From an uncultured Roseibium sp. (GTDB lineage: Bacteria; Pseudomonadota; Alphaproteobacteria; Rhizobiales; Stappiaceae), in NCBI RefSeq assembly GCF_947499295.1, contig NZ_CANMNP010000005.1, positions 186,001-250,000 of the forward strand: a stretch of DNA of 64,000 nucleotides. The letters run 5' to 3'. The notes below the pieces were generated by a model. The model was given only the letters and a program-made list of their open reading frames with translations, ran no database searches and was not told the origin of the DNA. Shown one piece after another: positions 25,993 through 34,776 of the stretch. Each line of letters begins with the position of its first letter. The first letter of the stretch is position 1. Both the position numbers and the translations under genes were made by a program.

Positions 25993-28203
25993 AGTTTTCG
26001 CGGTTTTGAGATTTTCCAACATGTCCTCAAAGCGGCCGTAAAAGTCCATCAGGGACGGGGCTAACAGCAGTGCGCTCTGCAGTGCGTCTTCTGCCGCCTG
26101 AATGTCGCTTACTGCGACGGCGCGGAGCAGGCGGGTGTGGGTTGCTTCCAGTTCTCTGAATTCTTCCGAGTTCCTTAAGCCTTCATCGCCCAGCAAGGCG
26201 AAGAGCTTGATCGGCTCGCTTTTGCCCTTCAGTTCAATTTCACCGGCCTCGAGATAGGCAAAGGTCGGAGCGGCTTTGCGCGTATCTTCAGATACAAGAA
26301 GCTCTGACCCAACTGTCTTGCAGCTTGATTCAATCCGTGAGGCCACGTTGACGGCGTCCCCAATGACCGAATAGTTGAACCTTCTGGCCGAGCCCATGTT
26401 GCCCACGCAGGCTTCGCCGCTGTTCAATCCGATGCCGATCTTGACCGATTGCGATTTCAGTTTTCTAGCCTTGAAACGGAACGCATCCCGCGCGTTCAGA
26501 TCATCGACGACCTTGAGCATAGCAAGGCTGGCACGGCAGGCCATCGCGGCGTGGTCCGGTGTGTGCAATGGAGCGTTCCAAAACGCCATGATGCTGTCGC
26601 CTATATACTTGTCGATCGTTCCGCCTTCGGCCTGGATGGCATCGGACAAGGGTGACAATAGTGTGTTCAGAAAACTCACCAGTTCTTCCGGTGTAAGTTG
26701 TTCCGATATCGGGGTGAAACCGCGAATGTCCATGAACAGGATGGTCATCGGTCTGATTTCACCGCCGAGTGTCAGCTGTTCCGGCGTTTGCTCCAATTGG
26801 TTCACCAGGTCGGGAGACAGATACTGGCTGAAAGCCTGTCTGACGAATTTTTTCTCCCGTTCGGTGAGGAAGTAAAGCAGCGCAGTCGCGGCGGTGAACA
26901 CGAGAAGAGCCGTGAGACTGGTATAGATCGGATCGATCAGCAGACCGTTGTTCCAGAAGAGATAGAAAGACCCGCCGATCAGCCCGGCCACCATCAAGCC
27001 GCCGAGGACCGCGGTTCCGATGCTGCCGATCGCAGGCATGGCCAGGATTATGATGGCACCTGCCAGAAATGTCGCGATGATCTCCAATCCATTGGCCCAA
27101 TCGGGCCGCGACAGATACTGATCGAAAATGATCTGCTCCAACGCCTGAGCGTGGATGGATACGCCAGGGACCTGTTCGCCCAGGGGAGTTGCCCTTATGT
27201 CGCGGAGACCGACGGCAGATGTGCCGACGAGTACGATTTGTCCTTCGAAAAAGGCAGCAAGCTCAGGTAGTTTCTCAGGTTTGTAAAGGTCGCGCGCAGA
27301 CACATACCGTTCCGGGAAATCCCTATCAGAAGTAAAATAGAGCCAGAGTTCGCCTGCAGCTGTTGTCGGGGGCGTGAAATCGCCGATCTTAATGGCGGTG
27401 ACAGCTGGATCACCGGTTGCGCTCTCTGAGCTGGAGCCGGTGGACCTCACGATGATCCCGCTGGCGCCCTGCGCGACCCGCAACGCTTCAGCCACGAGGC
27501 TCGGGTAAAGCTGCTCGCCGTCACTGACAATCAGAGGGACCCTGCGGACAATACCTTCTCTGTCATCCTCGGAAATCGAGATGGAGCCGATGCCGCTGGC
27601 TGACTTTTGCAAGACTTCAAGGTTCGTGACTGCCGCAGGAAACGGCGGAAGAAAGGATACCGGATCCTGGCCGCCAAATGCAGTTCCAGCGATTTTGACA
27701 GGTTTGCTTCCGGTTTCGTCCGGAGTTACGGCGAAGCCGAGCACGACCGGCGCCTCGGCAATGGTATCGGCGAACTGCTCGTCATGGTCGGGAAGGATCT
27801 CAAGGGCTTCCAGCACCTCTTTCGGTGTCGTCGCCGCAAGAGAGTTTTTAAGCTGGGCCGGCGACGTCCGGTCCGGTTCGGAAAAAACCACGTCAAAGAC
27901 AATCGTCGCGGCGCCGAGATCCGTCAGCACACGGACCATCTCCGCAATTTTTGTGCGTGGCCAGGGCCATTGTCCGATTTCGGCAATCGATGCTTCGTCG
28001 AGGTCGACGATGCGGATCGGTCCGGTTTGGTACTCTCTTGGATGCAGCCGCTGATACTGATCGAACGTCAGCTCCCGAATGGACTTCAGAAAGTCCGGAT
28101 CGGCGGTTCGAAGCCCGGTCATGAAAGCAAGAATAACGCAGGCAATCATGGCCACAAGGGCGCGCTTGGACGACAGTGTTTTGAGAACCCGGCGCATGGC
28201 CAT
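25972..28203 (-). CDS. CHASE2-domain adenylate/guanylate cyclase
   Basis: 743 residues with the standard order: N-terminal membrane segment (ALVAMIACVILAFMTGL), a large extracytoplasmic CHASE2 sensor (IRIVDLDEASIAEIGQWPWP is its hallmark start), three more membrane segments (about 375-450), and a class III cyclase domain. Catalytic landmarks are the metal aspartates in TILFMDIRGFTPISEQL and DKYIGDSIMAFWNAP and the later FNYSVIGDAVNVASRIE. It makes cyclic nucleotide, most likely cAMP, in response to an unknown external cue. It stands alone, convergent with thiY, with the rpoH terminator upstream. Confidence 0.9.
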   Translation of the reverse strand: MAMRRVLKTLSSKRALVAMIACVILAFMTGLRTADPDFLKSIRELTFDQYQRLHPREYQTGPIRIVDLDEASIAEIGQWPWPRTKIAEMVRVLTDLGAATIVFDVVFSEPDRTSPAQLKNSLAATTPKEVLEALEILPDHDEQFADTIAEAPVVLGFAVTPDETGSKPVKIAGTAFGGQDPVSFLPPFPAAVTNLEVLQKSASGIGSISISEDDREGIVRRVPLIVSDGEQLYPSLVAEALRVAQGASGIIVRSTGSSSESATGDPAVTAIKIGDFTPPTTAAGELWLYFTSDRDFPERYVSARDLYKPEKLPELAAFFEGQIVLVGTSAVGLRDIRATPLGEQVPGVSIHAQALEQIIFDQYLSRPDWANGLEIIATFLAGAIIILAMPAIGSIGTAVLGGLMVAGLIGGSFYLFWNNGLLIDPIYTSLTALLVFTAATALLYFLTEREKKFVRQAFSQYLSPDLVNQLEQTPEQLTLGGEIRPMTILFMDIRGFTPISEQLTPEELVSFLNTLLSPLSDAIQAEGGTIDKYIGDSIMAFWNAPLHTPDHAAMACRASLAMLKVVDDLNARDAFRFKARKLKSQSVKIGIGLNSGEACVGNMGSARRFNYSVIGDAVNVASRIESSCKTVGSELLVSEDTRKAAPTFAYLEAGEIELKGKSEPIKLFALLGDEGLRNSEEFRELEATHTRLLRAVAVSDIQAAEDALQSALLLAPSLMDFYGRFEDMLENLKTAKTASSAAQ

Positions 28204-28275
28204 CCATTTCGTTTAGACCTGGTCAGCCTAAATTCAGGCAGGAGGCTTCGCAAGCGAGAGGATGGGGCCGAACCA

Positions 28276-28310
28276 AAAAGAAAAACGCTGGAGCGGTGGC
28301 TCCAGCGTTC
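28276..28310 (-). terminator. Intrinsic terminator of rpoH
   Basis: On the minus strand AACGCTGGAGC / GCTCCAGCGTT forms a perfect 11-bp stem with a 4-base loop, followed by TTTTTC TTTTT. Confidence 0.93.
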
Positions 28311-28335
28311 TCGGATCGTTCGGAAGGATCAGACC

Positions 28336-29220
28336 TTAAGCGGCGGGCTGATCCTTGGCGCGCGCGCTGTTGCGAACGGCTTTCTGAACTTTTTCGAATG
28401 CGCGCACTTCGATCTGTCGAACGCGTTCGCGGCTGACCCCGAATTCCCCGGACAGGTCTTCAAGTGTCATCGGGTCCTCAGAAAGGCGGCGGGCCTCGAA
28501 AATCCGGCGTTCCCGGTCGTTCAGGACGTCCATGGCATCGCTCAGCATTTTGCGGCGCTGGTCCAGCTCTTCCTGATTGGCAAGCAGCGTTTCCTGGCTG
28601 TCGCTCTCGTCGACAAGCCAGTCCTGCCACTCACCCGCGTCTGCTTCCGCGCGCACCGGGGCGTTCAGGCTCGCGTCACCGCCCAGACGGCGGTTCATGG
28701 AAATCACCTCTTCCTCGGAGACACCAAGGCGGGTTGCGATTTCTGCTACCTGATGCGGCTTCAGATCGCCTTCGTCCAATGCCTGGATCTTGCCTTTCAG
28801 GCGGCGCAGGTTGAAGAAAAGGCGTTTCTGGTTGGCAGTGGTTCCCATTTTAACAAGGGACCATGAACGCAGAATGTATTCCTGTATGGCGGCCTTGATC
28901 CACCACATCGCATAGGTCGCCAGCCTGAAACCCTTGTCCGGCTCGAAGCGTTTCACCGCCTGCATGAGGCCGACATTCCCTTCGGAGACCACTTCTCCGA
29001 TGGGCAGGCCATAGCCGCGGTATCCCATAGCTATTTTTGCAACAAGGCGTAGGTGAGAATTGACCAGGCGTTCAGCAGCTGCGGGGTCTTCATGCTCTTT
29101 GTAGCGCTTGGCGAGCATGTATTCTTCCTGCGGCTGCAGCATCGGAAACTTGCGAATCTCATCCAGGTAGCGGCTCAGGCCACCTTCCCCTGCGGTGAGT
29201 GTCGGTACATTCTGGGCCAT
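28336..29220 (-). CDS. rpoH: Heat-shock RNA polymerase sigma factor RpoH (sigma-32)
   Basis: 294 residues. Region 2 is complete (LVNSHLRLVAKIAMGYRGYG, EGNVGLMQAVKRFEPDKGFR, LATYAMWWIKAAIQEYILRS) and the RpoH box QKRLFFNLRRLK distinguishes it from RpoD. Region 4.2 helix-turn-helix is LEDLSGEFGVSRERVRQIEV. It directs transcription of chaperone and protease genes; ftsH in this window has a candidate target promoter. AAGGGGG precedes the ATG. Lies downstream of rluD in the same direction, 175 bases away, a common alphaproteobacterial pair. Confidence 0.96.
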   Translation of the reverse strand: MAQNVPTLTAGEGGLSRYLDEIRKFPMLQPQEEYMLAKRYKEHEDPAAAERLVNSHLRLVAKIAMGYRGYGLPIGEVVSEGNVGLMQAVKRFEPDKGFRLATYAMWWIKAAIQEYILRSWSLVKMGTTANQKRLFFNLRRLKGKIQALDEGDLKPHQVAEIATRLGVSEEEVISMNRRLGGDASLNAPVRAEADAGEWQDWLVDESDSQETLLANQEELDQRRKMLSDAMDVLNDRERRIFEARRLSEDPMTLEDLSGEFGVSRERVRQIEVRAFEKVQKAVRNSARAKDQPAA

Positions 29221-29395
29221 GACATGCGCCCCCTTTCGTCAAGTCCACATCCGGCCTCTCCGGTTGCTCCGCTAAAGGCGCAAGCAAGAATTTTCGGGAG
29301 AAAACGGACGCAATATCGTGTCCATTACGGCACACAAGAGATTTTAATATAGGTAGATTTTAGGCGATTGCATGTGCGGAAAACAGAATTCATTC

Positions 29396-30421
29396 CTAAA
29401 ATTTTTGTAATCCGGACAAAAGTTTTGCGAAATCAGGTGGGTATGGGCTCTCAAAACGCAAAGTTTTACCGTTTACGGGGTGCTCGAAGGCAAGCAATCC
29501 TGCGTGCAGCGCCTGCCCGCTGAAGTCGCTCACAAGGGTTCTGAGCGGGTCTTCGAGCCGGTTAACCTTGGTTTTGAAACCGGACCCATAGTCATTGTCG
29601 CCAATAAGCGGATGGCTGATGTGGGCCATGTGAACGCGGATCTGGTGCGTGCGGCCGGTTTCCAGCCTGCACTCCATCAGGCTGGCAAGCGCCGGTTGAT
29701 CGTCATTTCCGAACCTTTCCTTTACTTGCCAGTGAGTTATGGCGCGGCGCCCCGATGTTTTCACCACGGCGATCTTCTGGCGGTTGGATTGTGACCGCGC
29801 AAGGTTCGCGTCGATCGTTCCCTTGAGGCTCGAAGGCGCTCCCCAGACAAGCGCCGCATAGGCCCGTTCGAGCGGCCCGGTGCGACCGTGATCTGCAAAT
29901 TGTGCTGCCAGTCCCTGATGGGCCTGGTCGGTTTTTGCCACGACAAGCAGGCCGGAAGTATCCTTGTCGATGCGGTGAACGATCCCCGGTCGTTTGATGC
30001 CACCGATGCCAGACAGGCTGTCGCCGCAATGATGGATCAGCGCGTTGACCAAAGTGCCTGTCCAGTTGCCCGCGCCCGGATGGACTACCAGGCCCGCTGG
30101 TTTGTCGACTACAATCAGGTGCTCGTCCTCAAAGACGACGTTTATCGGGATGTCTTCGCCTTGTGGTTCCGGATCCTCCGCTTCAGGTAAAGTCAGACAA
30201 AGTGCATCACCTTCATTGACCCGGTATTTAGGCTCCACTATTTTCGCGCCGCCGACGGTGACGTCTCCGGATTTGATCAGGGACTGGATCCTATTGCGGC
30301 TAAGAGCTTCCAGATGAGCTGCAAGCACTGCATCCAGACGCTTTCCGGCATCGGCTGCATCAACCGTTAAACTGAAATCCGGCTCCAGGTCAGCAGGATC
30401 TTCGTGGGAAATTTCTGTCAT
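29396..30421 (-). CDS. rluD: RluD-like 23S rRNA pseudouridine synthase (RluA family)
   Basis: 341 residues with an N-terminal S4 RNA-binding domain (KRLDAVLAAHLEALSRNRIQ, SLIKSGDVTVGG) and the RluA catalytic domain. The catalytic aspartate is in IVHRIDKDTSGLLVVAKTD. Family members isomerise uridines in helix 69 of 23S rRNA or related sites; the exact target is not certain from sequence. Its ATG shares two bases with the ATG of the divergent DUF6476 gene. Confidence 0.9.
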   Translation of the reverse strand: MTEISHEDPADLEPDFSLTVDAADAGKRLDAVLAAHLEALSRNRIQSLIKSGDVTVGGAKIVEPKYRVNEGDALCLTLPEAEDPEPQGEDIPINVVFEDEHLIVVDKPAGLVVHPGAGNWTGTLVNALIHHCGDSLSGIGGIKRPGIVHRIDKDTSGLLVVAKTDQAHQGLAAQFADHGRTGPLERAYAALVWGAPSSLKGTIDANLARSQSNRQKIAVVKTSGRRAITHWQVKERFGNDDQPALASLMECRLETGRTHQIRVHMAHISHPLIGDNDYGSGFKTKVNRLEDPLRTLVSDFSGQALHAGLLAFEHPVNGKTLRFESPYPPDFAKLLSGLQKF

Positions 30422-30773
30422 GACACAACCTGATTTTCGGGAAGACGCTGATGAGGCGCCGCTTGACCCGGCTGCCCAGAAGCTTCAGGTAAAACTGAGA
30501 CGCCTGCTGCTTGGCTCATCCCTGATTATGTTTGCCGGTCTGATCGCTGTCTTTGCAGCTATTCTTTACAAGATCAACACAAATGACGAAGGTCCGGTAG
30601 AAGGCGGTGTTGCAGCGACCGTCGCTGTTGGACCGGAGGCAGAGGTGCTGTCTGCAGATCTTTCCGACGGAATGCTGCTTGTGCTGGTACGCGAAGGCAC
30701 CAAGACAGCCTTGTTGCGCTTTGATGCCGTGACGGGAAAAAAGCTGGGCCGCACGGATTTTGTCTCACGTTGA
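30420..30773 (+). CDS. DUF6476-type single-pass membrane protein
   Basis: 117 residues: an acidic N-terminus, basic stretch KLRRLLLGSS, one membrane segment (LIMFAGLIAVFAAILYKI, about 34-52), and a small extracytoplasmic domain (GMLLVLVREGTKTALLRFDA) resembling one blade of a quinoprotein or YncE-like fold. Length and plan match an alphaproteobacterial family of unknown function that I recall as DUF6476, often beside rluD. The start codon overlaps that of rluD on the opposite strand, so the two genes must have promoters that reach into each other. Confidence 0.75.
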   Translation: MTQPDFREDADEAPLDPAAQKLQVKLRRLLLGSSLIMFAGLIAVFAAILYKINTNDEGPVEGGVAATVAVGPEAEVLSADLSDGMLLVLVREGTKTALLRFDAVTGKKLGRTDFVSR

Positions 30774-30849
30774 TCACATCTGGCTCGCATCAACTTTGAC
30801 ACTCTGTCGTTGATAAACTTCCAGGCGTGAAAAAATTGATCAAAAGGGG

Positions 30850-30878
30850 TTGCGTCCTGCTTTGCGCGGCCTTATACG
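30850..30878 (+). promoter_or_regulatory. Candidate promoter of tRNA-Glu
   Basis: TTGCGT (30850), 17 bases, TATACG (30873), about 40 bases before the mature tRNA end. Spacing and hexamers fit a housekeeping sigma factor promoter. Confidence 0.5.
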
Positions 30879-30917
30879 CACGGTCCTTGGCTTGAAGCTT
30901 TTGCCTTTGAGCCCCGC

Positions 30918-30993
30918 GCGCCCATCGTCTAGCGGTCTAGGACGCCGCCCTTTCACGGCGGAAACACGGGTTCGAGTCCCGTTGGGCGTGCCA
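30918..30993 (+). tRNA. tRNA-Glu (anticodon UUC)
   Basis: A full cloverleaf: acceptor GCGCCCA/TGGGCGT with a G-U first pair, D-arm with AGCGGTCTAGGAC, anticodon arm CCGCC/GGCGG with loop CTTTCAC (anticodon TTC), T-arm ACGGG/CCCGT with TTCGAGT, discriminator G and an encoded CCA (30991-30993). TTTT follows shortly after. Confidence 0.97.
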
Positions 30994-31067
30994 GCTTTTC
31001 TCGGAAAAACAGCAGATAAACGTGGGCCTGGCGGCTAAGCCTCGCTGTTTCTTGGGCCTTCAACCTA

Positions 31068-31889
31068 TCAAGCGAATTTTTCGGTCAGCTGACGGCCGGT
31101 TTCGATCATCTCCACCTCGGCTTCGCTGGCAATGCGTACAAACTCGGGATGGGGACAATGGTCAGTCACAAAGGTGGTTACCTGTGACAAGTGCCCGACC
31201 CGGACCGGGGCCGTGCGTTCGAACTTGGTGCTGTCGGCGGCCAGAATGACATGACGGGCATTGTCCATGATGGTCTTTGTAACCTTCACTTCCCGGTAGT
31301 CATAATCCAGCAGCGAGCCGTCGGCATCGATCGCCGAAGCGCCGATTACAGCGAAATCAACCTTGAACTGCCGCATGAAATCAACCGCGGCCTCACCGAC
31401 AATGCCGCCATCGGCGTGCCTTAACACCCCGCCTGCGATAACCACCTCGATCTGGGAGTAGCCACGCATCAGACTGGCGACGTTGATATTGTTTGTAATG
31501 ACCATCAGCCCGCGGTGTTGCAGCAAGGCCTGCGCAACGGCCTCTGTCGTCGTGCCGATGTTGATAAAGATCGAGGTGTTGTCGGGAATGAGCGCAGCCA
31601 CGCTTTCGCCTATGTCGGCCTTTTCCTTGCTGGAGATGATCCGCCTTGCTTCATAACCGACGTTCTCAATACCGGAAGAAAGCAGCGCACCACCGTGGGT
31701 TCTGGCCAGCAAGCGGCGCTCACACAGTTCGTTCAGGTCCTTGCGGATGGTTTGCGGGCTGACATCAAAGCGTTTGGCCAGGTCATCGACGCTGACACGG
31801 CCCAGTTGCCGGGCAAGTTCCAATATAGCGTTGTGACGTTCAATCAGCATCGGCAGGGCTCTTTTGCGGCGCTCAACGCGCCGTGTCAT
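31068..31889 (-). CDS. DeoR-family transcriptional regulator (possibly GlpR)
   Basis: N-terminal DeoR winged helix-turn-helix (RHNAILELARQLGRVSVDDL, then KRFDVSPQTIRKDLNEL) and a C-terminal DeoRC sugar-phosphate sensor domain with the IFINIGTTTEAVAQAL loop and VIGASAIDADGSLLDYD. The 273-residue frame starts at 31889, but the usual family start corresponds to the ATG at 31850 (MLIERHNAI). Close relatives with this C-terminal domain are annotated GlpR, the glycerol-3-phosphate repressor, and glpD-glpK lie 20 kb away. That link is inference. It stands alone downstream of tRNA-Glu, on the opposite strand. Confidence 0.88.
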   Translation of the reverse strand: MTRRVERRKRALPMLIERHNAILELARQLGRVSVDDLAKRFDVSPQTIRKDLNELCERRLLARTHGGALLSSGIENVGYEARRIISSKEKADIGESVAALIPDNTSIFINIGTTTEAVAQALLQHRGLMVITNNINVASLMRGYSQIEVVIAGGVLRHADGGIVGEAAVDFMRQFKVDFAVIGASAIDADGSLLDYDYREVKVTKTIMDNARHVILAADSTKFERTAPVRVGHLSQVTTFVTDHCPHPEFVRIASEAEVEMIETGRQLTEKFA

Positions 31890-31936
31890 CTTTGTTGAGC
31901 GTTTAAACCCTAGATGACCGGCCTAACCTTCCAAGA

Positions 31937-33259
31937 TCAAGCCACATCTTTCTTTTTTTGTTTGGTAGGTTTTGTTTCCTGGGGCGCATTTTCATCAGAA
32001 CGCTGGTTCGCTGCCACAGCTTCAGGCTCAACTGCCTTCGCGGGTCGAGCTCCTCTGTTGGAGGCAACGATGCGGCTGACGAGCGCTTCTGCAGCGGAAG
32101 CAATGTCGGTAGACTTGGCCGGCGTTTCCGCATCGGGTGCCGTCCGTTTGGCAGAACGTTTTTCTACCCCGGATGCGCCGTTCGCTGAGCGCTTGACGCG
32201 CCGTTTCGGCTTTGCCGCCAGTCCAGTTTCCTTTTCGGGTTCCGAAACGAGGGGCGTGAGGTCTGCCTGTGCAGAACCCTTGGTGACAAGAACCTTGTCC
32301 GCAGTGGCCACGCGGTCCGCTAACTTACGGAACTCTTTTCGGAGATCATTTAGAGCCGGAGCGCGGGCAAGGTCGTTTTGAAGCCTATTCACTTGTCCGG
32401 TCAGCCGAGCGAGCTGGCGTTCCCTGTTTTCCAGTTCTGACAGCCGCTTTGAACTTTCATTTGAAATCCGATCCAGCTGTTCTTTCAGATCGGTGTTCAT
32501 TTCGTCTTCCGCACTGCCGGAACTCTCGAGAACAAGTGACAGCCGGGTCACTTCGGCCTGAGCGGAAATATACTTGGATTCCGTGTCGACAAGTTGAGCT
32601 TCCAATTCGGCCAGCCGACCCTTGGCAGCTTCATCGCGTTCCGCCTGAACTTCACCTGCTACGGTCGGTTCGTACTTGGCCAGTTTTGCCTTCAGCGTTG
32701 CAACTTCTGCCTCAAGCCCGGTTATGGTCGCAAGCGCCATGGTGTCGCTGGCAGGCAGCCAACCGCCATCGTCCTTGGCGCTTGCCTCGATTTTGGAGGA
32801 AGAATTGTCTTCAGCTGATTTGGTCCAGCTTTCAGCAAGTGATTTTTCGGCCTCTGACAGTTTCTTCTTGAGAGTGGAAACTTCTTCGGACAGCAGATCA
32901 GCGGCCTTTTCGTCGCTTTCGATGCTGGCCTGCTTGGCATTCATCTCATCGGACTTTTCCTGGAGCGACCGCTCCAGTGCCTCGACCTCGCGTTTCATGC
33001 GAGTAGCTTCAAGATGGTGTTTGGAGGCCTTCTCGCGCTCGCTTTCAAGCTGTCGCTCAACCCGTCTCAGTTCGACTGCGTGGCGCGCGCGCGCCTGGTC
33101 TTGCGCAGCCCTGACTTCCGCATAGCTGGATGGGTTTACGGCGCGAAGCGCCTCTTCCGTCAGGCGCGCCGCTCGGCGGTAGAATGCAGGCAGGATCGCA
33201 AGGCCGATCAGACCGGCCGTACAAAATCCGAGTGCCACATACATCGCCGCTTCAATCAC
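31937..33259 (-). CDS. Membrane-anchored long coiled-coil protein of unknown function
   Basis: 440 residues beginning at a GTG preceded by AGGAG. One N-terminal membrane segment (MYVALGFCTAGLIGLAILPA), then an almost unbroken coiled coil from about 45 to 320 (ARHAVELRRVERQLESEREK, LEAEVATLKAKLAKYEP, LSELENRERQLARLTGQVNR), and a basic, disordered tail (AKPKRRVKRSANG, TKPTKQKKKDVA). The plan recalls envelope or division scaffold proteins but no family is evident. It precedes the DeoR gene in the same direction, with a 47-base gap. Confidence 0.75.
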   Translation of the reverse strand: MIEAAMYVALGFCTAGLIGLAILPAFYRRAARLTEEALRAVNPSSYAEVRAAQDQARARHAVELRRVERQLESEREKASKHHLEATRMKREVEALERSLQEKSDEMNAKQASIESDEKAADLLSEEVSTLKKKLSEAEKSLAESWTKSAEDNSSSKIEASAKDDGGWLPASDTMALATITGLEAEVATLKAKLAKYEPTVAGEVQAERDEAAKGRLAELEAQLVDTESKYISAQAEVTRLSLVLESSGSAEDEMNTDLKEQLDRISNESSKRLSELENRERQLARLTGQVNRLQNDLARAPALNDLRKEFRKLADRVATADKVLVTKGSAQADLTPLVSEPEKETGLAAKPKRRVKRSANGASGVEKRSAKRTAPDAETPAKSTDIASAAEALVSRIVASNRGARPAKAVEPEAVAANQRSDENAPQETKPTKQKKKDVA

Positions 33260-33337
33260 GTCAGGCTCCTGGTTCCTTTTCTCGGCGCAACCGTTCCATC
33301 ATTAGACGACCGAGGGCGCGCCGCCAAGTGTACTCAA

Positions 33338-33357
33338 AACAAGGTAAAAACCTTGTT
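33338..33357 (-). terminator. Probable terminator of eipA
   Basis: On the minus strand AACAAGGT / ACCTTGTT with a TTTT loop, then TTG; compact stem 28 bases after the eipA stop. Confidence 0.55.
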
Positions 33358-33385
33358 GCCATGCCTGGTTGCAGCGGGTTTGCCG

Positions 33386-33991
33386 TTAGAACGGGTTCCA
33401 GGTCGGCTTGTCCGTGAACTTCAGGTATCCAAGATTGAGCCCAAGACGAGCGCCGACACCAGCCCTAACAGGAACAAGCACGATCTCGTTTTTCAACAAA
33501 ACCGTCATGCCTGCACCGCCGACCAGGTAGGCAGACCCATTCACGCCCGCAAAACGCTGATAGACCGAGTTCACTGTCGGAAGGTTGTAAATGAGCATCA
33601 TGACCCTGGCGCCATCCGCGCCAAAATCCCATCCGACCGAGGGGCCTTGCCAGAATATTTTGTGGTTGCCGGCATTGCGTGTGTAAAGGTGACCTTCACC
33701 ATACCGTGCACCGGCGATGATCGCGCCGGACCCTTCCTCACCCAGAATATAGCCGTTGGGTTCGCCATATTGGGAAAAGGCACGTTCAACGACGGATGCA
33801 ATGCCGCCAGACACTGAGCCGAAAAACTGATGACCGGTTTTGACGATTTCATCTTCGCCATAGGTCTGGCCCGGCGGGATTGGTTCATCGCCACTGGACT
33901 GCGCTTGAGAGGGGAGGGGGACAGCAAACAAACACAAACACAGGAACGCAGCTGACAAGACAGACGCCACACGCCAGGATTTTTGTGTCAT
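33386..33991 (-). CDS. eipA: EipA-like envelope integrity protein (DUF1134)
   Basis: Periplasmic protein of 201 residues with a signal peptide (VASVLSAAFLCLCLFAVPLP, cleavage near SQA) and the DUF1134 domain: TYGEDEIVKTGHQFFGSVSG, EPNGYILGEEGSGAIIAGAR, KIFWQGPSVGWDFGADGA, RAGVGARLGLNLGYLKFTD. The Brucella member EipA has a small beta-barrel and is needed for envelope integrity; function here is by family. GAGGAG precedes the ATG. Divergent from the YHS gene. Confidence 0.88.
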   Translation of the reverse strand: MTQKSWRVASVLSAAFLCLCLFAVPLPSQAQSSGDEPIPPGQTYGEDEIVKTGHQFFGSVSGGIASVVERAFSQYGEPNGYILGEEGSGAIIAGARYGEGHLYTRNAGNHKIFWQGPSVGWDFGADGARVMMLIYNLPTVNSVYQRFAGVNGSAYLVGGAGMTVLLKNEIVLVPVRAGVGARLGLNLGYLKFTDKPTWNPF

Positions 33992-34117
33992 TCAACAACT
34001 CCTCTTTATAATGCCCCAGACGCTTCGATAGTTGCGGTCCGGCTGGAACGCGATGCTAAACTAGTGCAACGACATGCTGATTCGCATGAAATCGCGCACC
34101 TTACATAAGCCGAATCA

Positions 34118-34603
34118 ATGGAAAGCTGGCCTGAAAAAAAGACGAGGATGTGTCTTTCCCTGGTTTTGACAGTTCTTGTGTGTGTTTTCGCGGGGAATAG
34201 TATCGCGCGTCCCAAGACTTTCGTTCCAGATCCGATAACCGGGTATGCCATTGGCGGACACGACCCGGTCAGCTTTTTTGTCGATGGGCAGCCGCGCAAG
34301 GGAAAGCGCGAATACGAGCTGCAATGGGGCGGCGCAGAGTGGATTTTCGTCAATCAGGGCAATATGGCCGCCTTCGAGCGAGACCCTGAAGCCTACGCGC
34401 CTCTTTTTGCCGGTTGCGGCGGATTCGCTCTTTCTGAAGGTTTTGCGACAGCAGGCAATCCCTTTATCTATGCCATCGTCGAAGGGCGACTTGTCTTTTT
34501 TCATTCCGTGGTCAATCGCTTCCTATTTATTGTAAGCGGCGCTCAGTTGATGAAGGATGCGAAGGAAAATTCAACGCGCGTTGGTTGTGTTCCCGTGCGT
34601 TAG
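34118..34603 (+). CDS. Exported YHS-domain protein
   Basis: 161 residues. N-terminal export signal (MCLSLVLTVLVCVFAGNSIA), then a YHS-like domain: DPITGYAIGGHDPVSFFVDG, GKREYELQWGGAEWIFVNQG, NMAAFERDPEAYAPLFAGCG. YHS domains often bind metals or sit in metal-handling proteins. The signal peptide starts at the ATG at 34148, which is preceded by GACGAGG but very closely; the frame opens at ATG 34118. Either may be used. No operon partner is seen. Confidence 0.75.
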   Translation: MESWPEKKTRMCLSLVLTVLVCVFAGNSIARPKTFVPDPITGYAIGGHDPVSFFVDGQPRKGKREYELQWGGAEWIFVNQGNMAAFERDPEAYAPLFAGCGGFALSEGFATAGNPFIYAIVEGRLVFFHSVVNRFLFIVSGAQLMKDAKENSTRVGCVPVR

Positions 34604-34776
34604 ACCAGCAGAACGGGCGGAATCGTGCGCCTTTCTTGCATTGGTGCGAACTTTCATTTGGATGACCTGCCTTGCCTCCTGGCGTTGCCTTGGCAGCGGC
34701 TTTGCTGATGTGTAACGCTTGCCATCACATTCGCGAATCAGTTTTGCCGAGACCTACAGAAGAGCCCAGCACCACC

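Noticed and set aside
27607-28866. Open frame of about 420 codons on the plus strand across the cyclase-rpoH junction
   Set aside because: It crosses two certain minus-strand genes and the rpoH terminator and has no domain.
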